DNA from: Epiperipatus broadwayi
Lineage: Eukaryota; Onychophora; Udeonychophora; Euonychophora; Peripatidae
NCBI GenBank assembly: GCA_028023455.1
Contig: JAQFVV010006273.1
Span: forward strand, 2,048,001-2,112,000
DNA: 64,000 nt
Direction: 5' to 3'
The position numbers were made by a program, and so were the translations under genes. Under the pieces are notes generated by a model. The model saw only the letters and a list, made by a program, of their open reading frames with translations. It was not told the origin of the DNA and searched no databases. Positions 13,069 through 26,800 of this stretch are shown here, one piece after another (within the stretch, counting starts at the first letter, position 1; the number at the start of each line of letters is the position of its first letter).

Positions 13069-13640
13069 GTATGACATTTTCATTTCCATTGTCAAACTCC
13101 CTCCACTCACAACTTTGACGCCATCCATTTCAGATAAATACACTAATGATTATTACTAATCATTTTCGAAACTAGAGATTGTCTCTAGCACAGACATAAA
13201 CTTTAAACTTCAGTTAAAGATTGATATATCTGATTTTTTTAATTTACACACGGAGTTATGCACCTTTCTCTGTCCCGTATGTAACATCTTTATAGATACA
13301 ACAAACACTTCCACATTCATATATTAATCTTTAACTGAGTTTTAAAGTTTATATCTGTGCTAGAGATAATCTCTATTTTCGAAAATGATTAGTAATAATC
13401 ATTAGTGTATTTATCTGAAATGGATGGCATCAAAGTTGTGAGTGGAGGGAGTTTGACAATGGTAAATGAAAATGTAACAATTTACTCTGGATGAATACTT
13501 TGTATATAATAAAGATATATATAAGAGATAATGACCTGGGCCAACTGATGAGAGCTAGTTCAGCACGAAATGCATCTTGGGGGTCATTTGTCTTTTATTA
13601 TATCTTTATTTATATGAATTTAAAAAGAATGGGGAAGTAA
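13069..13640. repeat. Repeat R2, inverted pair with attached core
   Basis: An arm at 13069-13232 and its reverse complement at about 13325-13475 share blocks such as caaactccctccactcacaa and actaatgattattactaatc. The right arm continues through about 13526-13592, which holds the recurring core (minus-strand words ctaaccagca-like and catcagttggccca). The arrangement is a truncated R2 copy facing a longer one. A single-orientation copy lies at 61610-62010. Confidence 0.75.
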
Positions 13641-14485
13641 GAAGGTGTTTATTGTATCTATAGTTTGGAATTAATGAAAAGCTGTCCTTTTTTAAAAAAA
13701 ATTGACATAAATATTATCTATAAGAAAGAGAGAATTATAGAATCAAAACAAAATCGGATTATGTAAAACTAGAATTATTTGTAATACAACTAGATGCTAT
13801 TTGATTATATTCTTATGTATTAGCATTGTACGACTGTGTTAATAGCTACGATAAGATTTAGAAATAAGACTACACCCAAGTAGAAAAAACAAATAATTGA
13901 ATATTTAAAATATATGATTTTCTTTTTTTTTTTTAAAGAAAGAAGAAGTCGCTTTTACTAACACTTTTATTTGATTTGATATAATTAAAAAAATATTACA
14001 AAAATAGAAATTTATATTACTAACAATGCATACATTATTATGGGATACGTAAAGAAAATATATCGTTACACTGATTGATGTTTAAATTAGGATAAACATT
14101 TGATTTAATGAGGAATTATCTTACCCAGAAATCATGATATATTGAATATAATATAAAAAAAAGTATATGAGGTATGAATTTTAATTTTTTTAAAATAAAT
14201 AGTTTTTTTGAATCAAAAATATTATAAATAAAAGTCAGAGTAGAAGATAACATATATTACAAATATTCAAAACAATATGCACTAATAAGGTTTTATAAAT
14301 GATAATTAATAATATAGTTAAATCGTGGAAATTTGAACTACGGACAACTAAATCCGTGTTTCGAGTCAGAGATATTTTATAAAAAGATAAGGGTTAATGA
14401 TAATACACATATATAAAGTGCATGCGCGAAACAGTACAGAAGAAAATCTGCCCACAACACACACACTTATATAACTTATTCTTAC

Positions 14486-14575
14486 CGTAATAAAATTATT
14501 CAGTCTTTGAACAGAAATAAAACGAGCCTGAACATCTGATTTTATTTTCATAATAACTTGTAAAATCATATTAAT
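14486..14575 (-). CDS. ABCC transporter exon 5 of the window: TMD2 to NBD2 linker
   Basis: A 90-bp exon of exactly 30 codons, phase 0 on both sides; acceptor attatag, donor GTAAGA. It encodes INMILQVIMKIKSDVQARFI and then SVQRLNNFIT. This fits the ABCC segment in which the last helix continues to a glutamate- or aspartate-bearing turn and the SVERV.EY motif preceding NBD2. It is isolated between introns of 21.3 and 7.8 kb. The small size alone would be weak evidence; the phase match and collinearity make it convincing. Confidence 0.85.
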
Positions 14576-15760
14576 CTATAATAAAATCAAAATTAAAAAA
14601 AAATCATATATTTATATAAATATTGAAAATATAATAAAGAATTATTTATCTACATATATTTCACTAATAATATAAACAGACAAAATCTAACTAGCATTTC
14701 AAGCTAAAAAAATCATATTATCTAATGATAGTATTTCTGTCAAGAGTGACCAACTTTCGATCATGAATTTAAGAGCCAATTTAATTGTGTCACAATATAA
14801 CTATCAGAAAATGTTCAAAAATGGATAAAAATTAAACAAAGCAATTAATTTGCATTGTACATAGTATACACAAAAATTTACAAATTTAATTGTTTCCTAA
14901 TCCTACACTATATGTATTTGTTTTCAGATGTGGTACAGGTAATCATCAGAGAAAAAAACACTTTCAGTATATCTTTTCATTATGGGATGCTTAAAACAAA
15001 GCCTGTGATCTTACTAATATTTGGTATATCAGTTTGTTTTTTAAATCACTATAAATATTGACTTAACTTTATTCCATATTTTCTGTTTCTATCATGGGTA
15101 TTCTCATTTATAAAATTAAGATTAATTTCTTTTATAATGGTTTACAAATAGATGAAAGAAAAATGACTAGTATTTAAAATTAATGGCAAAAATCAATGGA
15201 CATGATTTGCATTTGATAACTCAAAATTCTTATAAATGGACTTGTGCAAACATTAGTAAAAATTAACAAATCAATCGAAATACATTTCTGTATGAATGGA
15301 TTCAAATAATTTGAATTTGTTTTAGTAACAGTAGCAAAAAAAAAATTTCTATCCTTTGGAGAAGTTTACTATCTAAATATTGCATTACATTATAGCATTT
15401 TGAGATGCTAAGATTAGCAGTTTTGAGATGGATTAAACAGGTGTGCATCAATGTGGTAAAAAATAAAATATATTTCAATAATGTACTTTTTCTGTAGAAC
15501 ATTATCTCAGAAATGTATTTTTAAACATTCTTGAATTGGCATCCATACTTTTGCAATAACTCTTAAAAATCAACCAGTTTTTTATTAATCTGTCTGCAGC
15601 AGCTGGTAGTGAAAGCAGAGTAGCAATATATAAAAAATGACTTCAACACTTTTTTTTAATTAATATCAAATAGTATACAACTATTTTTAAAATAATCATT
15701 TTAAGATTCATATCCAATTCATTTGTTGCATGTTTTTTGACATTACACCATGTATAATTT
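14576..15760. other. Intron sequence without recognised genes
   Basis: AT-rich, with short open frames that lack domains or codon structure. I see no repeat with a second copy here. Confidence 0.4.
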
Positions 15761-16200
15761 CAGAAGCTAAACTCTCCAAACAGTAGCACTATTCAGTGCA
15801 AGCTAGAGTAATCAATAGATACAAGAAGGTTTGTGCATAAAATCCCTATCTAGTATCTACTCGTCCAATATTCCCATATTAGTTTCTAACTTACATCAGT
15901 GAGGAGCCTTGGATCTGAGAGCCCTGCACCTAGATCTTAGGATCTAATGCAGCCTTCCAGCAGACACCTTTTACCTTATTAGCTAACTATAAAATTTTGA
16001 GTCCAAAATGAAAACAATAATGGTTTCAATTCAGTCTCATTATCTAGTATAGTCATATAGATCTGCTCAGTTCAGCATCCATACTATTGATGTCTTTAAT
16101 TCTTTAATAACCACAGTCCCTATAATCCTATTGGGGCAGAACTAGTATTAAACCAATAAACATCTCATGATCATCATTCTTTATGCTTACACAAACTGTT
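15761..16200 (+). repeat. Repeat R3, copy 1
   Basis: A unit of about 400 bp beginning with aaactctccaaacagtagca. It contains ggtttgtgcataaa, gccttggatctgagagc, and ccttattagctaactataaa. It ends near cataatcctattgg and the gatcatcattctttatg tail. It is followed directly by copy 2 in the same orientation. No coding potential is seen. Confidence 0.75.
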
Positions 16201-16565
16201 TACTCAGTGCAAGCCAGAATAATCAATGGATGCAGGAAGGTTTGTGCATAAATTCCCTACCTAGTACTGACTCATTCAATATTATCAGACTAGTTTCTAG
16301 CTTGTAGCTCTTATCAGTGAGGAGGCTTGGATTTGAGAGCACTGCACTTAGATCTTAGGAACTAATGCAACCCTCCAGCAACCACTTTTTACCTTATTAG
16401 CTAACTATAAAGCTTTGAGTCTAAAATTAAAACAATAATGTTTTCAATTCAAGCCCACTAGCTTGCATTGTCATATAGATCTCAACTCAGTTCAGCATCT
16501 ATATTTTTTGGTATCTTTAGTTCTTTAATAATTATGGTCACCATAATCCTATTGAACAGGATTGA
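16200..16565 (+). repeat. Repeat R3, copy 2
   Basis: A direct repeat of copy 1, sharing cagtgcaagccagaataatc, the ggtttgtgcataaa block, and ttaccttattagctaacta, with roughly 10 percent divergence by eye. It lacks the first 30-40 bases of the unit. Confidence 0.75.
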
Positions 16566-16960
16566 GTAGTGCTACTGTATAGAGAGTTTAATCTCTGTGT
16601 AAACAGATTATATAAGCATAAAAATGGTGATCACATTTTGCTCAATAGGATTATAGTGACTGTGATTATTAAAAAACCAAAGATACCAAAAAGTATGAAT
16701 GCTGAAAAGAATTCAGATCTATGTTTCTATATAAACTAATAAGCTTAAATTGAAAGATGACTTCTGAAGTGTTGCATTAAATCCTAACATCTAGGAGCAG
16801 TGCCTGCATCCAAGGCTCTTCCCTGATGAAAGCCACAAGCTAGAAACTAGTCTGGGGATATTATATGAATAGGCACTGGTGCTACTGTATGGAGAGTTTA
16901 GCCTCTGTGTAAACAACTTGTGCGATCATAAAGAATGATGATCATATGATGTTTAATAGT
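16566..16960 (-). repeat. Repeat R3, copy 3, inverted
   Basis: A reverse-complement copy of the same unit. It is bounded on both sides by gtgctactgtat.gagagttta, the complement of the unit's first bases. With copies 1 and 2 it forms a direct-direct-inverted cluster. A short related fragment lies at about 57490-57590. Confidence 0.7.
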
Positions 16961-18456
16961 GAAACAGTAAGATTCGTATTTGAATCTTAAGTTTCACCTT
17001 TTTCTGTCGTCTCTCACTGACTGGTCTATCCCACCCAAATTTAAACTTTTTGGTATCAAATTGTGTGTGTAGCAATATTAAAATGTATAAATATATGTAG
17101 AATTCAGCATAAACATGCACACATTTTGATCTCAAATTAAACGCAATAAATAGGGATAAAATAATATAATTTAGATTTCTTTTAGTTATATAATTTTGTA
17201 TAATTTTAATCATTTATTTTGGATTATAAAGTTTGTATTTATTGCTTTGTGTAAATTTCGTTTAATAATAATTCTAAAAAAATCTGTAATATTTAATTAA
17301 AAGTTAAAATAATCTTATGTTCCCTTTTTGTCTTTGAAATTTAAAAGCATCGGTCAGTGATAGATAATAGATTAATTAAAGAAAAATTCCCCAAAATGTA
17401 ATTAGTAAATGTAAAATGTAAACAATAGAACGGTAGCTTTCTTTAATTAAAAAACCAACAAAATGCATTGATTATCCTCAGGGCAGATTAAGTAGAACCT
17501 AAAAATACCTTAACAAAAATGTGAAAGATCAAGATAAAAAAAGAGGCCATCTTAGACTTGCTGGAGACATTCACTTAAACTTTAGCTTTGCTCTCAATCA
17601 CTGAGAGTCTCCAAAGATATAAAAATAATTTGTTCCTGCCGAGGTATGACCGAGTAAAGCACCTAGATTATTCTCCATCAGGAGATGGCCTATCGGATGC
17701 CGAACTTTCCATTGCCTGTCATAAATTAACCATGAAGATCTGCTGCCTGAAATAAATGAGAAAGCTGCTGCTGCTGTGAAATTAAATGAAGTATCTAAAT
17801 ACAAGAAAGACTTGCCACTCGTGAACTTTTTGCTGCTAAACTAATGGAATCAGAAAACTTCTTATAAAACAGGTACCTGTCTGTGTTCAAACTCTAGAGT
17901 ACTCTAATAACATGCTATAGCTCTTCTTCATATTACTTATCTAAATTGTAAAATGTAAAAACTACCATTTGTATAACTAAATTGAATAATTAATATAATG
18001 TGTAAATGTATCTAATAATTTAGCTTACCTCACTCTATCTTTCTTGGGTGCATATTTCTATAATCTACATTTCTATCTATAGTTATTATTTAATTATTGC
18101 ATGCTCATATTATCTTAATTTTCAAAGTTTAAATCTATGATCGCTTAAAACAATGAATGCATGTCAAAATTTCATTAATATTTACTTTCCTAAATAACTT
18201 AACTTTCATATAAATCGACACGCATTCAATGCTTCATTTATTGTAATGCAGGGGTCTACAACTTCGCAAATGGCTGGCATATTAGTTGTAATAACTCCCA
18301 GTTTATATATGTTTTGTATTTATTAAATGTAATGAATAATTCTAGAAAATCACATTTCTTTGAGAGTCGCCAGAGTTCTTTAGTAAATGTTGATAATGTA
18401 GGGCCGAGTCAGAAATCTATTTAAATCTCATCATAATCGTTTATACAGTATACATG
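16961..18456. other. Intron sequence with one moderately GC-rich patch
   Basis: Mostly AT-rich. The patch at about 17520-17870 is less AT-rich and includes a 68-codon minus-strand open frame (17598-17804) that I cannot assign. A diverged pseudogene or repeat remnant is possible. Confidence 0.3.
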
Positions 18457-18898
18457 TGTTACGTTTTAGAGACGCGATGACCCATTCCGCGGGAAATTTC
18501 CGGATTCTTCAGGGTTGAAATTAACCCCAGTCGTCCTACACAAGCGGGCATAACGGATGCTCCCGTAGGATTTGACAATGTCATGCAGCCAGCCGGCAAA
18601 TTGCAACACGTACCGCTTGTCCCTGGTTATGCCATATGTGACACCTTACTTCGTCGGGCTGAGGCAGAGACCAGCCCGACAGTCTTATAAACTCATTCGC
18701 GGCATTGCAGTTTCAATATACTGCCATTCCATATCGCCTTTCTAAAGTATACCACGTGTTCCTTTACTTAATTTTATTATTCTATATATCACTCCACCTC
18801 TGCATTATCTTCGTAATTCACTCTCAAATAAATGTTTGCCCTTAGTCATAAAATAAATATTTTAATTAAATAAATATGTGTCCGCCGCTACTCTTACA
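18457..18898 (+). repeat. Possible solo LTR
   Basis: The stretch begins TGTTACG and ends TCTTACA, with a sharply GC-rich first two thirds containing many CpG dinucleotides, unlike the rest of the intron. A TATAAA word at 18686-18691 sits where an LTR core promoter would be. It is followed by an AT-rich tail with AATAAA-type words. No flanking target duplication and no second copy were found, so the call rests on composition and layout only. Confidence 0.45.
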
Positions 18899-20563
18899 TC
18901 TTACTTTAGACTCTTGCATTGCAAAGGTATAAATTCCCCAAGGCATGCATTAGAAATACTTACTCGAGAATTTTAGGTAGCTAGATTACGCCCTCAAATA
19001 AATAATTCCTTTTGTAAACAAATAAATAATGTATTCTTTAAAATATAATCATGTTGCAAATCCCGCTACTGAAGCTGTTAGTCCATAAAATATTATTAGT
19101 AAATGTTTTATTAAAATGTGTGAATAAATAGTTTTAAACTATATGTCTGCAGTTACATTTCATTTATTCGATACCCATTCTATATAATATTTCCTCGATT
19201 ATGTAAATATGAATGTTTAATTAATATTAGTTTGATTATTGGCTAATTCGAGAATAAAATCATGAATCTCTTGCATATCCCTGACCACCGTGCCTAAGGA
19301 AATATTTACTAATGTCGCATCAGATGCGTTATTTCATGGATGGTATTGCGGAACCGATAAACTATGTTCAAACTCAGTACCACGGGTGGCTTCGCTACTC
19401 GATGGTGCTGCTGTTCTGTGTGGTGGTTGAGTTCTGCACTATGTTTATGAGTCACACGTTTTCTGACTGTTACAATAGTTTAATATAATTTCATAAGTTT
19501 GCTTTAAGCAAAAAATTGTTTCACAAAGTACACCCAATTATATTTTTTATAATTTACATATTTATTACCTGCATATTATAAAGTTAATATTTTTGTATAT
19601 ATAAAATGAAAACGTGATCAAATTATGTATAGCATTAGCTGTTGTATCAAATTGTTCAATGAAGTCCATCGATAGAATCCTGCACACTTATTAGTCTAGA
19701 ACATTTTTTTAGCTTCCTTTAACCACAAAATATTTTTTATCTACATTAGTCATAGAAAATATATTAAAGAATTTCTTTGTGTAATCCATATTGTCGATGC
19801 TGTGTTTTTAAATGTGATAAATCAATCTTAGCTCACTTGCAATATTTTTGAAATATTTACTGATGAACAAAAAAAGAGAGAGATATATTTCCAAGATAAT
19901 CTCACATCTCTTTCTTTTCATTTATGCCTCTCTGTGCAAAAATATTGTATAAAATTGGTTAGGTTATGTTGATCTTATATTTACAAAGTATACAATAAGC
20001 TCTGTAAACTTTTGGAGTAACATTTCTTCTCATTTTATGTAGTAAACACACATTATTCAGATGGAGTTTTTGCAATGTCACTTTTTCTATCACAAAGCAT
20101 TATAAAAATGGATTCAATTTAATAAAATTTTAAAAACACAAATATGCAGTAAGCAACAACAGAAAATATTAAATTTAAAAGCCAATAGTCAACTAATGAT
20201 TAATATAATTTTTGGATATTTTTTGATAAGCATCACGTATCCTTAAAAATTATAGTCTATATCTGGATATATTGGGTGAAAATAATATATTATTTAAATT
20301 TCATTACTTTGATTGTTAGTGAAATTATAAAGAAGAAATGGAAGATAGTATAGAGAACCAGAAGAATTTACAAAAAAAAAAGTTCTAAGCCTAGACACAA
20401 TATTGCTCTCTAATTCATTTTTAATCAAAAGTAGAGTTAAAGGTGAATCAGACAGCAATATTGTTACTAGACAATGTGCTTTTCTGCTTGCAACACTAAT
20501 TTTTAATTGGTAGTTTGTCTGGCTCTATTATTTCTTAAATATATCTACATAAATGTGTAAGTT
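18899..20563. other. Intron sequence without recognised genes
   Basis: AT-rich except a small GC-richer patch near 19290-19450 that I cannot assign. No supported ORF or RNA gene. Confidence 0.4.
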
Positions 20564-21154
20564 AATACTGTACAGGCTTACATACACCTGCACATATATA
20601 ATGTAATATATAAGGGATTCGAACTCAGACTTTCACATGACCCTCAATTCTCCATGCCATCTCATATTGCTGACCCACCTGATCATACACATGTTGAAAA
20701 GATAAATAATCACCAATATACATATCTCATGCTAAACCAGCAATCATCTGTTGGTCCAGATTACTATCTCCACACATACATACAATCAGTGCTCAGCTTT
20801 ATATTAAGATAGCCAATCTTCACACTTTAATGGACAGGCTTCAAACTACTCCAACCCACAACTCTTCAGCCATCCACTTCATTGAAAGTCTGATGATGGA
20901 GTGTTCAAATCCCACATTAGTGCCAAGGTTGTTATCCTACCCATGTTGATATTGTCATTCTGATCCCTCATGTATTGGAGAATAATCCATTTACATACAT
21001 ATGCGAGAGATGGGCAGACCTTTAACACACTATTTTTTTAATATCTAAAGTAATACACTGTACAGGCTTACACACACCTGCACATATATAATGTAATATA
21101 TAAGGGATCCGAACTCAGGCTTTTCACATGACCCTCAAATCTCCATGCCATCTC
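20564..21154 (+). repeat. Repeat R1, copy 1, with duplicated head
   Basis: A unit of about 480 bp whose first 100 bp (20564-20664, starting near actgtacaggctta) recurs as a direct copy at 21051-21154. The interior contains the recurring core at 20701-20770 (gctaaaccag, catctgttgg). It also has taatggacaggcttcaa and catccacttcattgaaa blocks, shared with 34855-35265. It lies immediately upstream of element A. Confidence 0.75.
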
Positions 21155-21198
21155 TATTAATTTTTAAATATTTACATATATAAAGACTGCATATATAT

Positions 21199-23198
21199 TA
21201 TAATGGGATGACCTATTTGATAGTCTTAGTTGAGGCACCAGATATAACGGAATGGCATTTAATCATCCCAGTTGATATACCAAATATAATAGAATCGATT
21301 ATATTTAATGCTTAGAAATCATTAACTTAATGCTTCATAGTTAGGTTCGCCAAATATAACAAAATGGATTATATTTAAAATCTAAGTTGTATATATGGGG
21401 ATGATTAAATTCCCTAGAAAGAGGATATGCATTTCACTACAATCGGACTTTGGGTCTTCAGGTAGAATGCTAGAAATGAATCAATGAAATACTAAGTCCA
21501 TGATTATATCTATCTTTTTTATGCTAGCTCAATAATCTTTAAATAAGTTTTAATATAATTTAGACTAGTTCATCCATCTTTCATCCCTCTTTCAGTCACC
21601 ATTATGCCACGATATTCAAACTCATGGAGAATTTGCAATTAGCTCTCTTCAGGGAAAATCCAAAACAAGTTATTATTTATATGCCTTTATATAAGCATTA
21701 ATTACAATTGATATTCATATGATATTTATAATACTAGCATATATATAATATAATTCAATAATGATTAGACAAAGAGATCAAGTTAATAAATCAATATTTA
21801 ATAAATAATAAAAAATATAATATAATAGATAATAAAATATTAATAAACAAATACGGATGAATTTTATCATTTTAAAAATATTAATAAATAATATTTTTAT
21901 TTTAATACCCTATGATAAAACTCAATACTATAATAAATTTTCAAAAATTAAAGAAAATAGTTTAAATTAACAGATATATAAAAACAATATCTGGGTTCAA
22001 AAATTAATAATTTATGTAACTTATTAATTTATTTACCGTTCTTATTTATATGTTTCATAATTACCAATATATAAGTACTATTTGCAATTGTATAACTTAT
22101 ATATTATATGTATTTTTGATAAATAAAGTACATTAAACTTTTACAATATTATGTAGTAAATACAATATAATCTTGTTTAAGATATCTGTCAAATAATAAC
22201 TATTCTTTATATCCCTCATCTAATTTGATGAATTATGTCAAGCTTTCAATTAATTATATTTAATAATAAATATAATTTTCCTATTAAGATATAATGATGC
22301 GATGCCAAATTTGAAATAAAGATAATAATAATAATAAACATATTAAAATAATATAAGCATTATTATAATATATATAAATAAATAATAAAGAAAACTTATT
22401 TATAATAGAGTTGAGAGTAGATATTGAAGTCTATAGTTCATCATCCTAATGAAGATCTTTTACGAAGTATATTATTAATCCATTGGTATAATGATGATTT
22501 TATTTATCCTTAAATGATAAACTGTTAATAATATCCAATGATTTGATTAATGTGAAATAAAATAAATATTCTTCGAATGTAGATGTTCTTAATCTTCATT
22601 TTTCTATTATCATTAGACGTTCTATATATTCAATATTTCAAAATATTTTAAAATAGCATGCAAGGTTGGTTTCGAAACCTTTACGATACAAAGCTGTTTT
22701 ACTCAAAACACATTGTTTTATCCTATATATATATATATATAATTATCTTAAATTTATATATATCCGAAGAATCACGGAAGTATTAAAACAACGTAGTTTC
22801 CAAAAAACTTAAACAGACGTTCTTTTCTTTTATATTGCTATTCCTTTAAGACTTAATAGAAAATTAAAATATTTTCCTTGCAGACTTTTAATCCACAGAT
22901 TATTTTAATTTGGAAAAGTTAATATTTAAATTCCAATCGTTGAACGGTAGTATTGATAAAAGAAAAAGTTATTTAAAGAGAAATGATTTTCTTTTCTTCT
23001 CCTTAAAAACAAAAGAACGAATCAATCTGCTCGTGTGTTATTACAAGTTCATGCTTAACTCAACTATCAATTGTTCCGTTGACATTAAGATTTAATAATA
23101 AAATAAAAAAATATATAAGTATTTATTCTTAACTTCAAATCTGGCATTTTACTCAAAAGCTTAAGGTATGTATTATTTAAAACTCAAATGTATATATA

Positions 23199-23233
<35 letters not shown>

Positions 23234-23327
23234 ATAAAATAGTCAAATAAAAAATTATATTTATAAATAATTTCCTAAGAGATAAAACATGTTAGACCAA
23301 TAATAACAACTGTAAGTTACTATTATA
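21199..23327 (-). repeat. 3' LTR of element A
   Basis: 2129 bp, direct repeat of 29781-31902. It starts (minus strand) TATAATAGTAACTTAC right after the polypurine tract and ends CATCCCATTATA. It contains a 61-codon open frame at 22910-23095 also present in the other LTR. Differences from the partner include (TA)n length changes and scattered transitions. Confidence 0.93.
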
Positions 23328-23340
23328 TTTCCCCTTCCCT
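23328..23340 (-). other. Polypurine tract of element A
   Basis: The minus strand reads GGGAAGGGGAAA ending exactly at the first base of the 3' LTR, fixing that LTR boundary. Confidence 0.8.
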
Positions 23341-23884
23341 TGGGAAATTTAAAATTTTAATTTAAGTTAAAATTTTAAACACAACTATTTTAGTATATTC
23401 TTATAGTTTAATTGCATTTATAGTTGGATTTTATGAAGGGTTGAATTTTTTTTTTTTACTGTTATATCTTCCTAATACTTGGGCTATCCTATTCTTTTGA
23501 TAATGATCAAAATAAAATTAAGGACTTTGATGGTTAATATTTTATATATATATATATAAATATATAAATACATATATATATAATATATAAATAATGTGTT
23601 TCCTTCTTGGACAACACAAATATATTTACTAGCCTTATTCCTGCTTCTTTAAGACTTATGGATTTGAAAAGGACTAAATAAATACTAGAGTATCCATTTA
23701 TTAATATGAATTGACTCTATTGTTTTTACTTATTTTAAGGCATTAAAGAATACCCTCACCAAAGCTAATGTTTTTAACTATACTTCTCTTTACATTGATC
23801 ACTATTATTATTTTTTTTATACAACCGTATGGTTTACACTGCCCAATTCTTATCTTGATCTTCACCTTCTTTCTTTATAAAACA
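23341..23884 (-). other. Element A untranslated region between pol and 3' LTR
   Basis: AT-rich, no coding capacity seen; includes a short interrupted (TA)n tract near 23545-23600. No envelope-like gene is present. Confidence 0.6.
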
Positions 23885-26800
23885 TTATAAGCAGCCAAAA
23901 TAAGGTTTTAAAATTCGTGAATTGTACGTACCACGAATCTCTCCTTCTTGGTTAATCCAAAATGCATTTGGACCTGCCTTTTTAATGATAGTATAAGGTC
24001 CTTCATATGTATTATAGAATTTATGGTATTTATTCTCCAATGGTTTACTGGGATGGAAAGTCTTTATCAAAACTTTATCTCCAACTTTAAATTCATAAAT
24101 ACATTTTTTTTATTCTGACTTCTATTATTTGCCATTTTAACAAGTTGTTTATGAGCTTGTAAAATATCATTTTCTCCATTTATTTTGGGTTCATTAATAA
24201 TAGGTTTATATTTTCTAAATAATATAGGTATAATTTGATGAAAGTGTAGTCGGATAGGTGAGAATCCAGTAGATTCATTTAAACTCCAATTGATATAGTC
24301 TACTACACGTTTTGTCTGCTTTACCCAACCCTTGTGCTCCTCTTCTAAATAGGTCCTAAACAAACGTCCAAGCTCCCGCATAATACGTTCACATGGATTT
24401 GATTGTGGATTCCTAATAGAGATTAGCACATGTTTTATTTTTGATATATCTACCCATTTCTTCCATTCCTTAGATAGAAAAGGTGTACCATGATCAGTTA
24501 GTATGGTTTTCGGCTTTCCTATCATTGGAAATTGGAGAGTACTCAATACTTTGATTGTATGTTTAGCATTGGCTTGGGGTATCGGGTAAGCAGCAACATA
24601 TTTGGAAAAGAGATCATAAGTGACTAATAAATATTTTTGTTTGTTGAATGGAGGCAAAGGCCCATAATAGTCAATTGCTAAGATCTCGTTTGGTCTTTCT
24701 GGAATGATAGAATTAATTGAATTAATATAATTTTGGTTTACTGACTTAGCTCTTAAGCAAATTAGACAATCCTGGAGTGATTTCAAGATGTCTTTATACA
24801 TTTTTGGCCAGTAAAACCAATTCTTAAGGGTATGTTCTGTCTTATGAGCACCATAATGCCCGTATAGACAGTGTACGTATTTTATGAGTGGGTCACATAA
24901 AGACTTTGGTATTATTGTCCTCCACTCATCAACGTTATCATTCACTTTATATAGTAAGACCTGTTGTTCTAATTTAAAATGGTTAAGATCTTTAGGTGCA
25001 TCCAAAACTTCCTCCCCTAATAAAACTTTTATAATTGGGTTTAATTCTGGGTCATTAAATTGTATCTCTGGTAAGTTTTCCAACTCGTTCTCTACATTAC
25101 TATCAGCCATCACATTGACATTTGTAATGTAGGCATTGTCTACCATCAAATGATTTTGTTCTGACCTACATGGATTTCGACTAAGCACATCAGCAACGAT
25201 ATTCTCGGATCCTTTGCAATAATGCACAGTGTAATTAAATTCCTGTAGTAGTAAACTCCATCTAACTAGACGACTATTAGTCAGATAACTGTGATTCAGG
25301 AATTCAAGGCTTTTGTGATCAGTGATCACTATCACCTCTGATCCGAGTAGCATTTGTCAAAATTTTTGGAAAGCCCAGACTATTGCTAGTGCTTCCTTCT
25401 CTGTAACCATGTAATTTATTTCTGGACCTTTCAAGAGCCGGCTAATAAAGTAGAGGACACCTGGTTGGCCATCCTCTTGGATTTGGGACAGTGTTACCCC
25501 TAATCCAAAACCACTACTATCTGTTTGAATAATGAATGGTTTATTAAAATCAGGGAAAGCTAACATAGTTAACTTTAAAAACCCTGTTTTAATATTCTCA
25601 AATGCACGGTCTTGTTCTTCAGTCCATTTCCAACGTTCATCTTTTCTAATCAATTTTAGCAACGGTTCCATGTGGTCTGAGAACTTCTGATAGAAACGGT
25701 TGTAAAAATTACATAGGCCTAAAAATGATCTAATTTGTTTTCGAGTAGATGGTTTAGGAAAGTTTTGAATGGCAGAGATCTTCTCTGGATGAGGTCTTAT
25801 CCCATTGCAACCAACAATATGACCTAAGAAAACAACTTGGTTGGAAACTAAAGTACTCTTCTTGAAGTTAATTTTTATACCTTTCAGAAAACACTCTTTA
25901 AAAAATATAGATAAATGTTGAAGGTGTTCTTCAACTGTGGTGGATGCAATAATTACATCATCCACATAAATAATTATGATTTGTTTTACCTCAGGAGATA
26001 AAGTCTTATCCAAACACCTGATTAGACCTGCACCACTATTTATCAATCCAAATGGCATCCTATTAAATTGGTATGTAAAACCCTCATAACGAAAAGCAGT
26101 ATATTGGCGATCTTCTGGATGAAGTTCAATCTGCCAATAGCTGGAGGTTAAATCAAAAGTGGAAAATACCTTCTTGTTTCCAAATTTCATGAATAATTCA
26201 TGTATGGGTGGTGGTATATTTCTGTCTGGGACAGTAATTTTATTTAGTTGTCTAGCATCTAAACAAAATCTCATCGACCCATCTTTCTTCTTCACAGTTA
26301 CTACTGGATTACAGTAAGGTGAAGAGCATTTGGAAATGATTTCCCAATCCAGCATTTTATTAATTTGCTTAGATATATCTTCCCGATATTGGTATGGAAT
26401 AGGATACGATTTAGATTGAAATGGTTGATCATGAATTAATCTAATTCTCTGTTGGAATCCCTTTATCACACCTGGTATATCTGAGAAAATAGAATTAAAT
26501 TCTCTTATAACAAATCGTAATTTTAATATATCATCACTTCCAAGCAAGTTGGATTCTGCGAGTTTACTCTCTAAAAGTGTTTCTGGAATGCTAGATGTTA
26601 TACAGTCAACTTCAATTTGATCATATCTTGGAAGCAATGTCATCTCCAAGACTTCATCATTAATTTTAACTGTTTTATTACAGAAATCAATTACACAAGT
26701 GTTCAAATGTAGGAAGTCTGCCCCTAAAATAACATTGTGAATCAAACCATTCAAAATTAAAAATACATGATAGAGAGTTGTTTGGCCAATTTTAATCTCA

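Noticed and set aside
24884-25132. Plus-strand frames inside gypsy pol (also 41590-42254, 43419-43736, 44371-44658)
   Set aside because: They are antisense shadows of clearly coding minus-strand pol and gag frames.
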